64,000 nucleotides of DNA, taken from Geobacter sp. GTDB taxonomy: Bacteria; Desulfobacterota; Desulfuromonadia; Geobacterales; DSM-12255. Positions 1-7,483 of this stretch are shown here, piece after piece (the first letter of the stretch is position 1; the number at the start of each line of letters is the position of its first letter). The notes under the pieces were generated by a model that was not told where the DNA came from, searched no databases, and saw only the letters and a program-made list of their open reading frames with translations. The DNA is taken from positions 1,355,614 to 1,419,613 of the forward strand of contig WKKR01000001.1 in assembly GCA_009684525.1 (NCBI GenBank). The letters run 5' to 3'. A program made the translations under genes and the position numbers.

Positions 1-1492
1 CGCTGAAATCCAGATAGCGGGCACCGAACAGCTTGGTCATCTTCTTGTAAGAGCCGCCGATATCGATGATCCTGATCTTGGAGTTCATGGCGAAGTAGTT
101 GTAGACCAGATAGTTGATGAAGAAGCTTTTGCCGGCACCGCTGGAGGCGCATACCATGGCGTTGTGGTTGTTGACCCCCTTGTTGAAGATGTCGAGACCG
201 AACAGGTTCCCCTTCCGCCCGGCAAAGAGCATGACCGGCTTACCAAGCCCCGAGAAGTCTCCCTGGATCGGCAGGGTCACGGCAATGCTGTCCACCGGCA
301 TGATGTGGTCACGGTCGAGGGTGTCGATGTTGCTGCCGTTGTCGTAGAGCCCGAATGGCAGAGACGAGATGAACAGGATAGGAAGAATTCCCTTGTCCTC
401 CTGCATGACGTACCCTTGCCCCTCCCAAACGCGTTTGGCTCGGGTGACTGACTCGTTCACCAGCCACTCGTCACTGCCGTAGACCCACATGATCGGGATG
501 ATCCGGTAGAACTTGGTACCCCGTTCCAGTTCATCCACGGCCCAGAGGTATTCATCTTTCTTGCGAGCCAGCGACGGGGCGAAGCTACCCACTCCCTGCT
601 GCTGCAGGACCAGGTTGCACTTGGTGTGAAGCTTGTTCTTCTGGTTACGCAGAAGAATGTTGAGAGTGAAGAAGAACGGTGTACGGATCTGGTCTGAGTC
701 GGTCGCCATCCCCATGATCCCGCCGAAGAGCTGGTTGGTCTGGATCGGGTCGCCATTCAGGGGGAACGATTTGGGGGTGACACAGCGGAAGTGTCTGTTA
801 TCGAAGCGGAGCGAGGTAAAGCGCTTTTCGATCTTCGTACCGAGCAGCACCTGTTTGCGGATGATGTTCCGGTCATCATAGTGGGTCGAATTGCCGGATG
901 GATCTTCGTTCAGCATCCGCCGCAGCCAGTCCAGCAGTCGTCCCGGTCCCACCACGACCGGGGCGAGGCCGGCACCGCGCAGCACTTCCTGAATGGTGCC
1001 GAACACTTCGTCCAGGTTCACATGGCCGATCTCCTTGACCGGAAACTTCACGGTGAAGAACATCCGGAAGGTGCGCACCGGAATACCGCTCAGGCAGCCG
1101 AGCCCCTCCACCCCCTCCTGGAAAAACCGCATGACATTGTCGGAGACATCGTGGACCAGCTTGCTGCTGCGCGTCTTCTGAGCCCCATAGGCATTGACAA
1201 TCGGTTCGACAAACGGGTCGGCAAACAGAATGAACTGCATGACCGAACCTTCCGGCAGGTTGACGCGAAAGATTCCCTCCAGGGTTTTGATGCTCGTTTC
1301 GGAGGCGAATGCCAGGGGAGCGCACTCCCACATCATCCCGAAGGTGTTATCGGTGTTGAGGTAGATATTTTTCCTGTCGTCGTAGGCAATCCAGGGGAAG
1401 TAATCGGAGAACTTCTCCCGACGGGATATCTGTTCCAGCTCTCCCTTGGTAATGCCGCCGTCCTTTCCGAATAGACTGGACATGATCCCCAT
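1..1492 (-). CDS. traC: TraC-like conjugative type IV secretion ATPase (3' end beyond the window)
   Basis: This is a VirB4-class ATPase that powers pilus assembly and DNA transfer at the inner membrane in F-type systems. The N-terminal part carries the TraC-type stretch NTDNTFGMMWECAPLAF near residues 46-62. A Walker A motif, SSGAGKSF, lies near residue 450. The frame is open to the left edge, so only about 497 residues are visible and the Walker B and C-terminal part are missing. The chosen start has a GAGGAG ribosome site 7 nt upstream; a second ATG lies 9 nt downstream. The gene follows traV after 4 nt and is the last visible gene of the leftward tra operon. The family assignment is strong. 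Confidence 0.93.
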   Translation of the reverse strand, partial: MGIMSSLFGKDGGITKGELEQISRREKFSDYFPWIAYDDRKNIYLNTDNTFGMMWECAPLAFASETSIKTLEGIFRVNLPEGSVMQFILFADPFVEPIVNAYGAQKTRSSKLVHDVSDNVMRFFQEGVEGLGCLSGIPVRTFRMFFTVKFPVKEIGHVNLDEVFGTIQEVLRGAGLAPVVVGPGRLLDWLRRMLNEDPSGNSTHYDDRNIIRKQVLLGTKIEKRFTSLRFDNRHFRCVTPKSFPLNGDPIQTNQLFGGIMGMATDSDQIRTPFFFTLNILLRNQKNKLHTKCNLVLQQQGVGSFAPSLARKKDEYLWAVDELERGTKFYRIIPIMWVYGSDEWLVNESVTRAKRVWEGQGYVMQEDKGILPILFISSLPFGLYDNGSNIDTLDRDHIMPVDSIAVTLPIQGDFSGLGKPVMLFAGRKGNLFGLDIFNKGVNNHNAMVCASSGAGKSFFINYLVYNYFAMNSKIRIIDIGGSYKKMTKLFGARYLDFS

Positions 1493-1496
1493 TGCG

Positions 1497-1994
1497 CTAC
1501 TCCTCCTCACCGGACGACACGGTGTCGCCCAGGAGCCAGCGCGGTTCGTCCACGAAGAAGTAAACGTAGCGCAGCATGTAGAACTCATTGTCCTGCCCGG
1601 TATAGGGAAGCAGAAGCACCCGCATGGTCTTGGGGGGAGCAACGACCGGCGTGACCGGCTCCTTGAGTAGACCGGTGAATTTGTCGAAGAGTGCGGCACG
1701 GTATTTCGTCAAGGCTCCGTTCTCTTTCGACGCTGGGTTGGTTCCTGCCGCTTCCTTCGTGCTTTCGGTGCAGGCGCCGGAATTATCGGACTCTGGTCCG
1801 CAGTTCTCACGGGATTGATCGGCAGCCATATCCTTAGTTTTGGCAACGCCGCCTGATGATTCGCTGTAGGCCGTCTGGACTGAGACACATTTGCCGTTGT
1901 AACTCTCCGGGCAACTGAAATTGCTTTCGTAAGGATTGAGCAGGGCACAGCCGCTCATGAGCAGCATTCCCGCCAGAGCCAGTGTTCTCTTCAC
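1497..1994 (-). CDS. traV: TraV-like outer-membrane lipoprotein of the conjugation core complex
   Basis: TraV is the VirB7-like lipoprotein that anchors the TraK/TraB outer-membrane core of F-type secretion systems. The 165-residue product starts with a lipoprotein signal (lipobox MSGC, lipidated Cys16). It is followed by the TraV signature NPYESNFSCP (residues 20-29) and a paired GKC cysteine. The middle is Ser/Thr/Ala-rich and low in complexity. The C-terminal part, with RVLLLPY and a DEPRW stretch, fits the family. The start overlaps the traB stop by 4 nt (ATGA-type coupling). Confidence 0.9.
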   Translation of the reverse strand: MKRTLALAGMLLMSGCALLNPYESNFSCPESYNGKCVSVQTAYSESSGGVAKTKDMAADQSRENCGPESDNSGACTESTKEAAGTNPASKENGALTKYRAALFDKFTGLLKEPVTPVVAPPKTMRVLLLPYTGQDNEFYMLRYVYFFVDEPRWLLGDTVSSGEEE

Positions 1995-3259
1995 TTTCCG
2001 CCTCCCTTGGCGATCTTTTTGATTTCCAGGTTGATCCCCTCGCTAATGACCAGCGTCACCGGCTTCGTGGCGCCTACCTCGATGACCGGCATGGTCTGCT
2101 TGGCCAGTTCCATGTAGAACTTCTGGATCTCTTTGAAGCCGCTCGACAGCCCTGATCCGGCGCCTGACATGGCAATATCCTTTGGATCTACGGTCTGGGT
2201 GGTGCCGAGAGGACTGACGGCCAAAGTTGTCGCCGACGCCTTGATAGCGTCACCGGCACCGCCGAAGAAACCGGCCAGCATGCTCCTCGCAATCATAGAA
2301 CCCATCTTGGCCACGACCCGTCCCCGCAGGCCGATCTTGCCATCTGCGTCGACGACAAATCCCTTGACCTTCTGGTCAACCACGGCCTGCCCCTTACGGT
2401 CGAGGCATGACAGGGAGACCAGCAGCAGTTCGGCCCGCTCAGTAGCCAGGTTCCCCTTGCCGTCAGCGATGACAAAACATCCCTTGAGGTTGGCTTTCAC
2501 GCTGTTGGGCAGAACCGCCGGAGTCTTGACCCTGAGCAGTACCGGGACCGGGTTACCTTTGGCTTCCGAAGTGGTCGGGGCGTCCAGGCCACTCAACAGG
2601 GTCGCCTCCATAAAGGAAGGCGGCAGATAAACTGAACCTGCTGCGTCTTTTTTTTTATCCTCCGATTCGGCTTTCGCCTGCTTTCCTGCCCCGGGTGACG
2701 ACACGACGGCGATGTCGCCTATTTCGGTCTCGGGGAGTGATGGCGGTTGTCCGGCAGCCATCGTCTGCGCTGACGTGGGAGGAGGCGGCAGCGGAATGGA
2801 ACTGGTCTGCGGAATTGGCGGTGGCGGCAGCGGCTGTTTTGCCAGTACGGATCGTCCCGATCCGGCTTTTTGAACCTGCCCCTGGGCAGATGCAGCATTG
2901 CGGGCATCACCTGATATGGGAAGTGACGTTCCCGGCTGCAGCACTGGAGCTGCCGGTGCATCTCCCTTTTTCTCCCGGGTTATTTCATCGAGCTTTTGCT
3001 GGAGTTCGGCAACCTTGTCATCCCGCTTGGCTATTTCCTTCTGGCTCTCAAGGTACTGCGACTTCTCCAGAAGCTTTGGTTCGATGCTCAACGGTGCCTG
3101 CTTTGCGCTCCTCACCGGTTGAGGCGACTTGCCGTGGTTCATGGCCATGCTCCCGAGCACGAAAGTCAGACCGAAAATGGCTACACCGCCCCCCCAGACT
3201 AACAGTCGCCTCTGGTTGCCGGTCAGGCCGTTCCAGTAAGAAAGCAGCTTATTTTTCAT
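1991..3259 (-). CDS. traB: TraB-like VirB10-family conjugation channel protein
   Basis: TraB spans the periplasm and links the inner-membrane motor to the outer-membrane ring (VirB10-like). The 422-residue product has one membrane segment near residues 22-42 (LLVWGGGVAIFGLTFVLG). A coiled coil (about 70-95), a Pro-rich linker with PPPP runs (about 145-165) and a C-terminal VirB10/TraB domain follow. That domain contains CFVIADGKGN and VKGFVVDADGKIGLRGRVV. I chose the second of two adjacent ATGs because AGGAGG lies 6 nt upstream of it; the other start adds one Met. The gene overlaps the end of traK. An open frame extends upstream but lacks family features. Confidence 0.9.
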   Translation of the reverse strand: MKNKLLSYWNGLTGNQRRLLVWGGGVAIFGLTFVLGSMAMNHGKSPQPVRSAKQAPLSIEPKLLEKSQYLESQKEIAKRDDKVAELQQKLDEITREKKGDAPAAPVLQPGTSLPISGDARNAASAQGQVQKAGSGRSVLAKQPLPPPPIPQTSSIPLPPPPTSAQTMAAGQPPSLPETEIGDIAVVSSPGAGKQAKAESEDKKKDAAGSVYLPPSFMEATLLSGLDAPTTSEAKGNPVPVLLRVKTPAVLPNSVKANLKGCFVIADGKGNLATERAELLLVSLSCLDRKGQAVVDQKVKGFVVDADGKIGLRGRVVAKMGSMIARSMLAGFFGGAGDAIKASATTLAVSPLGTTQTVDPKDIAMSGAGSGLSSGFKEIQKFYMELAKQTMPVIEVGATKPVTLVISEGINLEIKKIAKGGGK

Positions 3260-4187
3260 CATCTGCCTCCTGGTCAGCCGGTGCCGGTTGCGGTTTCTGG
3301 GCCGTGTCCAACTTTGCCTTCTGGCTGGAAGCGGAATGATCCATGACCGGCAGCTCGCCGGCCAGTTTCCGGCCTTCCTGCTTTTCCGCCCGCTGCTCCA
3401 CCACAAAGATCCGTGAGGTATCCCCCTGACGCAGAATGTGTCGTTCGAGTGCGACAGCCACCGGGTTTTCCGCCAGTTCCGTTCTCAAGAACATCTTCTC
3501 GTTCATCCTGAACTCAGCCGGCTCCCCCCGCAGGTTCGCCTCGTACTCCTTGATCCGGAGCCCTTCGCCTTCGATATCCACGGTGCGCTTCAGTGTCAGG
3601 ACAATTTCCCTGAATATGGAAAACCGCTTGTCCCTGCGCATCACGGAGTAGGAATCGGGGATGTTCTCGGTATAGACGTCCCGAATGGCGCGAAGCAGCT
3701 TTTTCTCGAAGGGCAGACCTGCGTACAGCGACAGGTTGTCCTTGATCTTGCGCTCCCTGCCTGACGAAAGTCGGATGGTCTGAGAAGGAACCCTCTGGGG
3801 AAACACGATCATGCTGAAGGTTTCCTCGCCGCAGACGACATACAACTCGGTTGGTGTGGTCGAATAAGAGAGCTTGTCACCTTTCTTCGTGACCTTGAAC
3901 TTCACGAAGGCATCCTTGCCGGTGATCTTGATGGTGACCCCTTTTTCCGTGGAGGTGAGCGCCTCGCGGATCTCGGCCGGACAGGAAATACGGTTCAGAT
4001 CCGAACTGGACAGGCGAATGGTGGTCGTCGCCTCCGGCAGCACCACTGTAGGGAATTCACTTTCAACCGGTTTCTCCATAACCTGGTCATCGGCGGTTCT
4101 CTTTTTTGGGATTGCGGATTGATCAGCCGCGTGGAGTAGTGCCGGAACCAGCAATGCTGCCAGTAACACAACCGTGCTGCGCATCAT
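3249..4187 (-). CDS. traK: TraK-like VirB9-family secretin of the conjugation core
   Basis: TraK is a periplasmic, secretin-like core component that binds TraV and TraB. The 312-residue product has a signal peptide (MMRSTVVLLAALLVPALLHA, cleavage near residue 20). It then carries the TraK-type VVLPEATTTIRLSSSDLNRI and FVKFKV segments and a later FPQRVPSQTIRL stretch. A predicted helical C-terminus ends in charged residues. The start overlaps the traE stop in an ATGATG context, giving translational coupling. Length is within, or slightly above, what I recall for F TraK. Confidence 0.9.
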   Translation of the reverse strand: MMRSTVVLLAALLVPALLHAADQSAIPKKRTADDQVMEKPVESEFPTVVLPEATTTIRLSSSDLNRISCPAEIREALTSTEKGVTIKITGKDAFVKFKVTKKGDKLSYSTTPTELYVVCGEETFSMIVFPQRVPSQTIRLSSGRERKIKDNLSLYAGLPFEKKLLRAIRDVYTENIPDSYSVMRRDKRFSIFREIVLTLKRTVDIEGEGLRIKEYEANLRGEPAEFRMNEKMFLRTELAENPVAVALERHILRQGDTSRIFVVEQRAEKQEGRKLAGELPVMDHSASSQKAKLDTAQKPQPAPADQEADDEK

Positions 4188-4762
4188 GCCCCCTTGCTTT
4201 CGCCTTGGGCCGGCTTCTCGTAGAGGCGGACCAGGATGAATTTTCCATTATCGATGCGGTACTCGATGAGATAGACCTTCAGGGTGTCCTCTGCCTTCTG
4301 GTCCACCATGTAGGTCTTCTTGGTGCCGGTGACTTCGAGCCGGCGCTTTTCGGTGTCGTTGATGATCGACTGGATGTAAAAGGCGCTGGAGGCCTTGGTA
4401 TTTTCAATTTTGTCGGCCAGCTCGTACAGCTCTTTCCTCGCTGTCTGGAACTGGGAGGGATCATAGACGGCCAGCAGTTCGCTGAACTGCGACCGGGCAT
4501 TGACCGGGTTATAGGTCAGGGCCAGGTTCAGGATGTAACGGGCAAATTCCTTGAGGTACTCGTCAGACGCCTTGTCCCCGGAAACGGAGATCTTTGAGTT
4601 GACGACCGGAGGCACGAGGATGACCCGCTGGCTGTTCAACGCCATGAACAGGCCGGCGGTATTGATGACGACGGCGATACCGAGAGCCACAACCACGAAC
4701 TTGAGCAGCCGGTTCTCGGCGAAAATGTTGGAACTTTTCTGCAGGAAAATATCGAGGTTCAC
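4184..4762 (-). CDS. traE: TraE-like VirB5/VirB8-position conjugal transfer protein
   Basis: TraE is an inner-membrane protein needed for F-type pilus assembly. The 192-residue product has a short cytoplasmic N-terminus, one membrane helix near residues 22-45 (FVVVALGIAVVINTAGLFMA) and a periplasmic domain. TraE-type features there include LVPPVV, YNPVNARSQF and KKTYMV. The gene lies 19 nt after traL and overlaps traK by 4 nt. Gene order traA-L-E-K-B-V-C matches the F plasmid core order, which supports the call. Confidence 0.9.
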   Translation of the reverse strand: MNLDIFLQKSSNIFAENRLLKFVVVALGIAVVINTAGLFMALNSQRVILVPPVVNSKISVSGDKASDEYLKEFARYILNLALTYNPVNARSQFSELLAVYDPSQFQTARKELYELADKIENTKASSAFYIQSIINDTEKRRLEVTGTKKTYMVDQKAEDTLKVYLIEYRIDNGKFILVRLYEKPAQGESKGA

Positions 4763-4781
4763 TTCATTGCTCCTGTGGTGG

Positions 4782-5048
4782 TCATTCCAGGAAATCCTTA
4801 TCGAAAAACTGCGGGTACCCCTTCATCGGCGCCAGACCGAGAAAATAGAGCGCATGCCGCAGGAAGCCTCGCGGATACTGTCGTTTGAAGCGGCTGTAGG
4901 CCCACGGCACGATGATCATTGTCAGCCAGAGCCACCCGCCGAACTGCTGAGCCAGGATGAAGCTGGCGGTCATGATCGCCAGGTCATCGGGTTCGAACCA
5001 GAGAACCTGGAACGGCTGGGTCAGGTATTGGGGAAACTTGCGGGTCAC
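4782..5048 (-). CDS. traL: TraL-like conjugal transfer membrane protein
   Basis: This is a small inner-membrane protein required for F-type pilus assembly. The 88 residues carry the TraL pattern: a basic N-terminus (RKFPQYL), the LWFEPDD motif, two closely spaced hydrophobic segments (about 24-50), and a C-terminal GLAPMKGYPQFFDKDFLE tail, the pre-tail region typical of the family. It sits between the pilin gene and traE, exactly as in F. Confidence 0.9.
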   Translation of the reverse strand: MTRKFPQYLTQPFQVLWFEPDDLAIMTASFILAQQFGGWLWLTMIIVPWAYSRFKRQYPRGFLRHALYFLGLAPMKGYPQFFDKDFLE

Positions 5049-5101
5049 ATCCGGCTCCGTTCACAAAGGTGGTGAGGGGGGGCTTTCGCCCCCCGTTGTG
5101 T

Positions 5102-5401
5102 TCAGATGATCATCCCGAGCGAGGTGACGATCTTGTCCGAGTTGATGACAAGTACCCCCCCCAGGATGCAGAGAACTGCCGGGACCATCTTTTGCTGGAT
5201 CATGACGACGACGCCGGCAATGATCGACAGGACACCGGCAATGGCGCCGAAGGGTCCTTTGAGGATGTTGTTGATGAAGAAGTCGTAGGCCTCGAAACCG
5301 AAAGAACCGGCTACCGGGGCAACGAGGGCCATGGCCTGTGATGCCACCAGGGTCACGATCATGGCGACGGCGGTCATCAGAAGTAATTTCCGTTTGTGCA
5401 T
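5102..5401 (-). CDS. traA: TraA-like F-type conjugative pilin precursor
   Basis: This is the likely structural subunit of the conjugative pilus. The 99-residue product has a long leader with a Lys/Arg N-terminus and a hydrophobic core ending near AMA (about residue 25). A small, Gly/Ala-rich mature part with two hydrophobic segments follows (LKGPFGAIAGVLSIIAGVVV and VPAVLCILGGVLVI), as in F pilins. It is the third gene of the tra operon, directly before traL. The call rests on size, topology and position; pilins share little sequence identity. Confidence 0.82.
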   Translation of the reverse strand: MHKRKLLLMTAVAMIVTLVASQAMALVAPVAGSFGFEAYDFFINNILKGPFGAIAGVLSIIAGVVVMIQQKMVPAVLCILGGVLVINSDKIVTSLGMII

Positions 5402-5456
5402 TCATTTCTCCTTTGTGCTGGTTACGTGATGGTGCTGCGATGACAGTGGTACAGAA

Positions 5457-6209
5457 TCAGTGTGATTGCGGCTTGCTCACCTCCTTTCCCTTGTCCAGAA
5501 GCCCGGATATCCGTTGGATGTCCGCACCATTCACGTGAGCACCTTCGATCCAGAGTGCCGGTGTTCCCCGAACCCCAATCCCAGCCGCAATCTTTTCCAT
5601 CTCCTCCAGCTGCTGTTGCTGCACGCCGTCGGCGATGGCAATCGGTTTGCCGTCCAGCTGTCCGGTAAAAACCTCGTGAAAAGCCTTGCCCCTGTCGGGC
5701 TGGGACAGGATGTAACGGGCCTTCTTTTCTGCGTCGGGATGGATTCTGCGGAGCGGGACGAAATAGATGTAGCGAGTCACATCCGCGCGTTTTGCAAGGA
5801 AGTCGTCGACCTTTCGACAATAAGGACAGTCGGGGTCGGTGAACTCGATGACCTTTTTCGGGCCATTACCGATTTTCAGGGCTTTATCGAGGGGGAGACC
5901 ATTGATTCGTTCTGCGACAACCTTTTCCCGTATTTCGGCGGTCAGGTTCTTGCCGTCCTTGGACCAGATCTCCCCGAAGAAGAGGTATCCTTCAGGGCTG
6001 AAGTAAAATACCTGCTCGCCTGCGGTGATCTCGTAGAGTCCTTTGAGCGGTGATTCTCTGAAACTGTCGATTTTCAGGTTCGGGAAGCTCTTCATCAAAT
6101 TCTCTTTCTCCGTCTTCACGTCATCGTTCGCCATGGAGAACCCTGCGACCGCGACAAGAAGCAGTATCAATCCGCCAACCATCATGGTCCTGCCGTTAAT
6201 GATCTTCAC
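5457..6209 (-). CDS. dsbC: DsbC-like periplasmic thiol:disulfide isomerase of the transfer operon
   Basis: This exported thioredoxin-fold protein probably isomerises disulfides in secreted transfer proteins. The product is about 250 residues, with an N-terminal signal/membrane segment (VGGLILLLVAVAGFSMA), a DsbC dimerisation-like domain and an active site DPDCPYCRK. The cis-Pro loop is GTPAL. I chose the GTG at 6209 because AAGGAGG precedes it by 4 nt and it overlaps the upstream stop as GTGA. An upstream in-frame ATG at 6281 would lie inside the previous gene. F-type and SXT-type elements also carry disulfide-bond genes here. Confidence 0.87.
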   Translation of the reverse strand: MKIINGRTMMVGGLILLLVAVAGFSMANDDVKTEKENLMKSFPNLKIDSFRESPLKGLYEITAGEQVFYFSPEGYLFFGEIWSKDGKNLTAEIREKVVAERINGLPLDKALKIGNGPKKVIEFTDPDCPYCRKVDDFLAKRADVTRYIYFVPLRRIHPDAEKKARYILSQPDRGKAFHEVFTGQLDGKPIAIADGVQQQQLEEMEKIAAGIGVRGTPALWIEGAHVNGADIQRISGLLDKGKEVSKPQSH

Positions 6210-6805
6210 TTCTCCTCCTTTCGATGTTCCACGATTTCCACACGCCGGTTCAGGCGTTTGTCGGTCGAAACAGGGCAGCACTTGCCTTTTCCCTCCACAG
6301 TCACCACATTAAAACCATTAGATTTCATTATCCCTGCTACGTGATTCGCTCTCCTGATCGACAACCTCTTGTTGTAGCCATCAGTCCCAATCGTGCAGGT
6401 GTAGCCCTTCAGTCCGAATGTGCTCTGCTTCGACAATCCCGCCAACAGCCCATCAAATCTCAATCGCTCGTGACGTGACAGCTGATCGCTGTCGAAATCG
6501 AACTGCACGCTTGTGAGCTGCATTTCTGTCTCGATGGCGCCGTGGGTGGATGACTGGACAGGCTTTGCCTCAAGTGCAAGTTGCGGCTCCGGCTTGACCG
6601 GGTCGGAGAGTCGCATGGCAAGCATGGGTTTCACCGGCAGGAGGGAAAGCCTGTGATCTTGGCAGTCGGAACAGACGACGAACTGGTCATCCGGTTTAGC
6701 CGCAACTGCATCGAGCGAATAACTGAATGGCCGCTGGCGGATCTCTGCGGCATGGGTTGCTAGCGGAAGAATCAACGCCAGTACGGTGATGCTGAACGAT
6801 TTCAT
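6206..6805 (-). CDS. OmpA-family peptidoglycan-binding protein heading the transfer operon
   Basis: This is a secreted protein with a C-terminal OmpA-like domain (about residues 98-195). The domain contains VQFDFDSDQLS, LSIRRANHVAGIM and a final NRRVEI, which suggests it ties the transfer apparatus to the cell wall. The signal peptide is MKSFSITVLALILPLATHA. I prefer the ATG at 6805 because GGAGG lies about 13 nt upstream; an in-frame ATG at 6841 would add 12 residues. Four cysteines (CSDC, and CCP near the end) may be DsbC substrates, an inference from the adjacent isomerase gene. It is the first gene after regulon-motif copy A. Confidence 0.75.
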   Translation of the reverse strand: MKSFSITVLALILPLATHAAEIRQRPFSYSLDAVAAKPDDQFVVCSDCQDHRLSLLPVKPMLAMRLSDPVKPEPQLALEAKPVQSSTHGAIETEMQLTSVQFDFDSDQLSRHERLRFDGLLAGLSKQSTFGLKGYTCTIGTDGYNKRLSIRRANHVAGIMKSNGFNVVTVEGKGKCCPVSTDKRLNRRVEIVEHRKEEK

Positions 6806-6848
6806 CAAGGGGGACAGGCCTCCAGAAGGAGTGTGCTTCATTCACATA

Positions 6849-6870
6849 ATCTATAGGGGGGGCAGGTGCA
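6849..6870 (-). promoter_or_regulatory. Regulon motif copy A, upstream of the tra operon
   Basis: Read on the minus strand this is TGC followed by ACCTGCCCCCCCTATAGAT. The 19-base ACCTG...AGAT block is identical to copy C at 10958-10979 and differs by one base from copy B at 7204-7225. TATAGAT could be a -10 element. If so, transcription would start near 6842 and run leftward into the tra operon. No standard -35 is visible at 17 bp. Function is inferred from recurrence at operon starts. Confidence 0.6.
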
Positions 6871-6990
6871 GTTGCCGCCAATGATCTGACCAACGCGCCA
6901 TCTCTGGCTCATCTGCTCAAATACGACTCTGTGCAGGATGGATTGCATGGGGAAGTGATTAGGTACTGGAAGCATCAGGATGCGGAATGA
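6862..6990 (+). pseudogene. Fragment of a glyceraldehyde-3-phosphate dehydrogenase (gap) gene
   Basis: In the frame ending with the TGA at 6990 the sequence reads AAND then LTNAPSLAHLLKYDSV. This closely resembles the conserved N-terminal NAD-domain segment of GAPDH (NDLTDAKTLAHLLKYDSVHG in typical enzymes, about residues 32-52). There is no start or GFGRIGR motif upstream and similarity fades after HGEV. The stop overlaps the next ATG as ATGA. It appears to be a captured, decayed piece of a chromosomal gene inside the mobile element. Confidence 0.7.
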
Positions 6991-7223
6991 TCATCTACAT
7001 CATTGGTGATGGTCAGGCCGAAGTGAGGGCTGAAATGAAGAACCTGCTGGGCGGCAAGGGGGCCAAGGCGGAAATGACCAGCACCGGCCTGCCGGTCCCT
7101 CCCGGCATGGATAACCTCAACGTATCTGGATTTTTCCAGCACGTAATTTTTTTCAGCAGAATTATTAGCAAGTTAAACGGTTTTATCGAGTCAGATCACG
7201 AATTGCACCTGCCCCCCTTATAG
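6987..7223 (+). pseudogene. Fragment of a pyruvate, phosphate dikinase (ppdK) gene
   Basis: The first 40 residues match the N-terminus of PPDK: IIGDGQAEVRAEMKNLLGG, KGAKAEM and GLPVPPG. Intact enzymes read KNLLGGKGANLAEM...GLPVPPGFTI, so two residues are missing after GGKGA. Similarity stops at PPG (about 7106); the rest of the 78-residue frame is unrelated and ends inside regulon-motif copy B. PPDK is normally near 900 residues, so this cannot be an enzyme. It sits directly after the gap fragment, between the two inverted motif copies. Confidence 0.72.
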
Positions 7224-7225
7224 AT
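7204..7225 (+). promoter_or_regulatory. Regulon motif copy B, upstream of the alpA-trfA operon
   Basis: The sequence is TGCACCTG then CCCCCCTTATAGAT. It is the inverted, nearly perfect partner (one mismatch in 22) of copy A at 6849-6870, and the similarity extends a few bases beyond. TATAGAT at 7219-7225 may act as a -10 hexamer, with a leader of about 35 nt before the AlpA-like gene. Confidence 0.6.
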
Positions 7226-7265
7226 ATTAGAGACAGGGAGAAACACCAAGAACGGAGGAAAGGCA

Positions 7266-7439
7266 ATGGAAGCACTTTTGAGGCAGCGTGACCTGATGGA
7301 AATCATGAACGTATCGCGTGCAACACTCTGGAGGATGCTGAGATACCAGGATTTTCCCAAGCCGGTCATCCTGATGGGATGCAAGCGCTGGAGGGCTGAA
7401 GATGTCGCTGTGTGGATCGAGGCGCGAAAAAGTGTCTGA
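7266..7439 (+). CDS. AlpA-family small helix-turn-helix regulator
   Basis: The product is 57 residues: MEALLRQRDLMEIMNVSR, ATLWRMLRYQDFPKPV, then KRWRAEDVAVWIEARK. This is the AlpA/excisionase-like MerR-type helix-turn-helix layout, with a short wing and a C-terminal W.EVWIEAR-like helix. Such proteins act as regulators or recombination directionality factors in integrative elements. A strong ribosome site (GGAGG, 8 nt spacing) supports the start. It follows motif copy B and precedes the replication gene. Whether it controls excision or transcription cannot be told from the sequence. Confidence 0.82.
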   Translation: MEALLRQRDLMEIMNVSRATLWRMLRYQDFPKPVILMGCKRWRAEDVAVWIEARKSV

Positions 7440-7483
7440 AGGCAACACCAAACTATCAATGAGGATGAATCGGGAGGTTCCGG

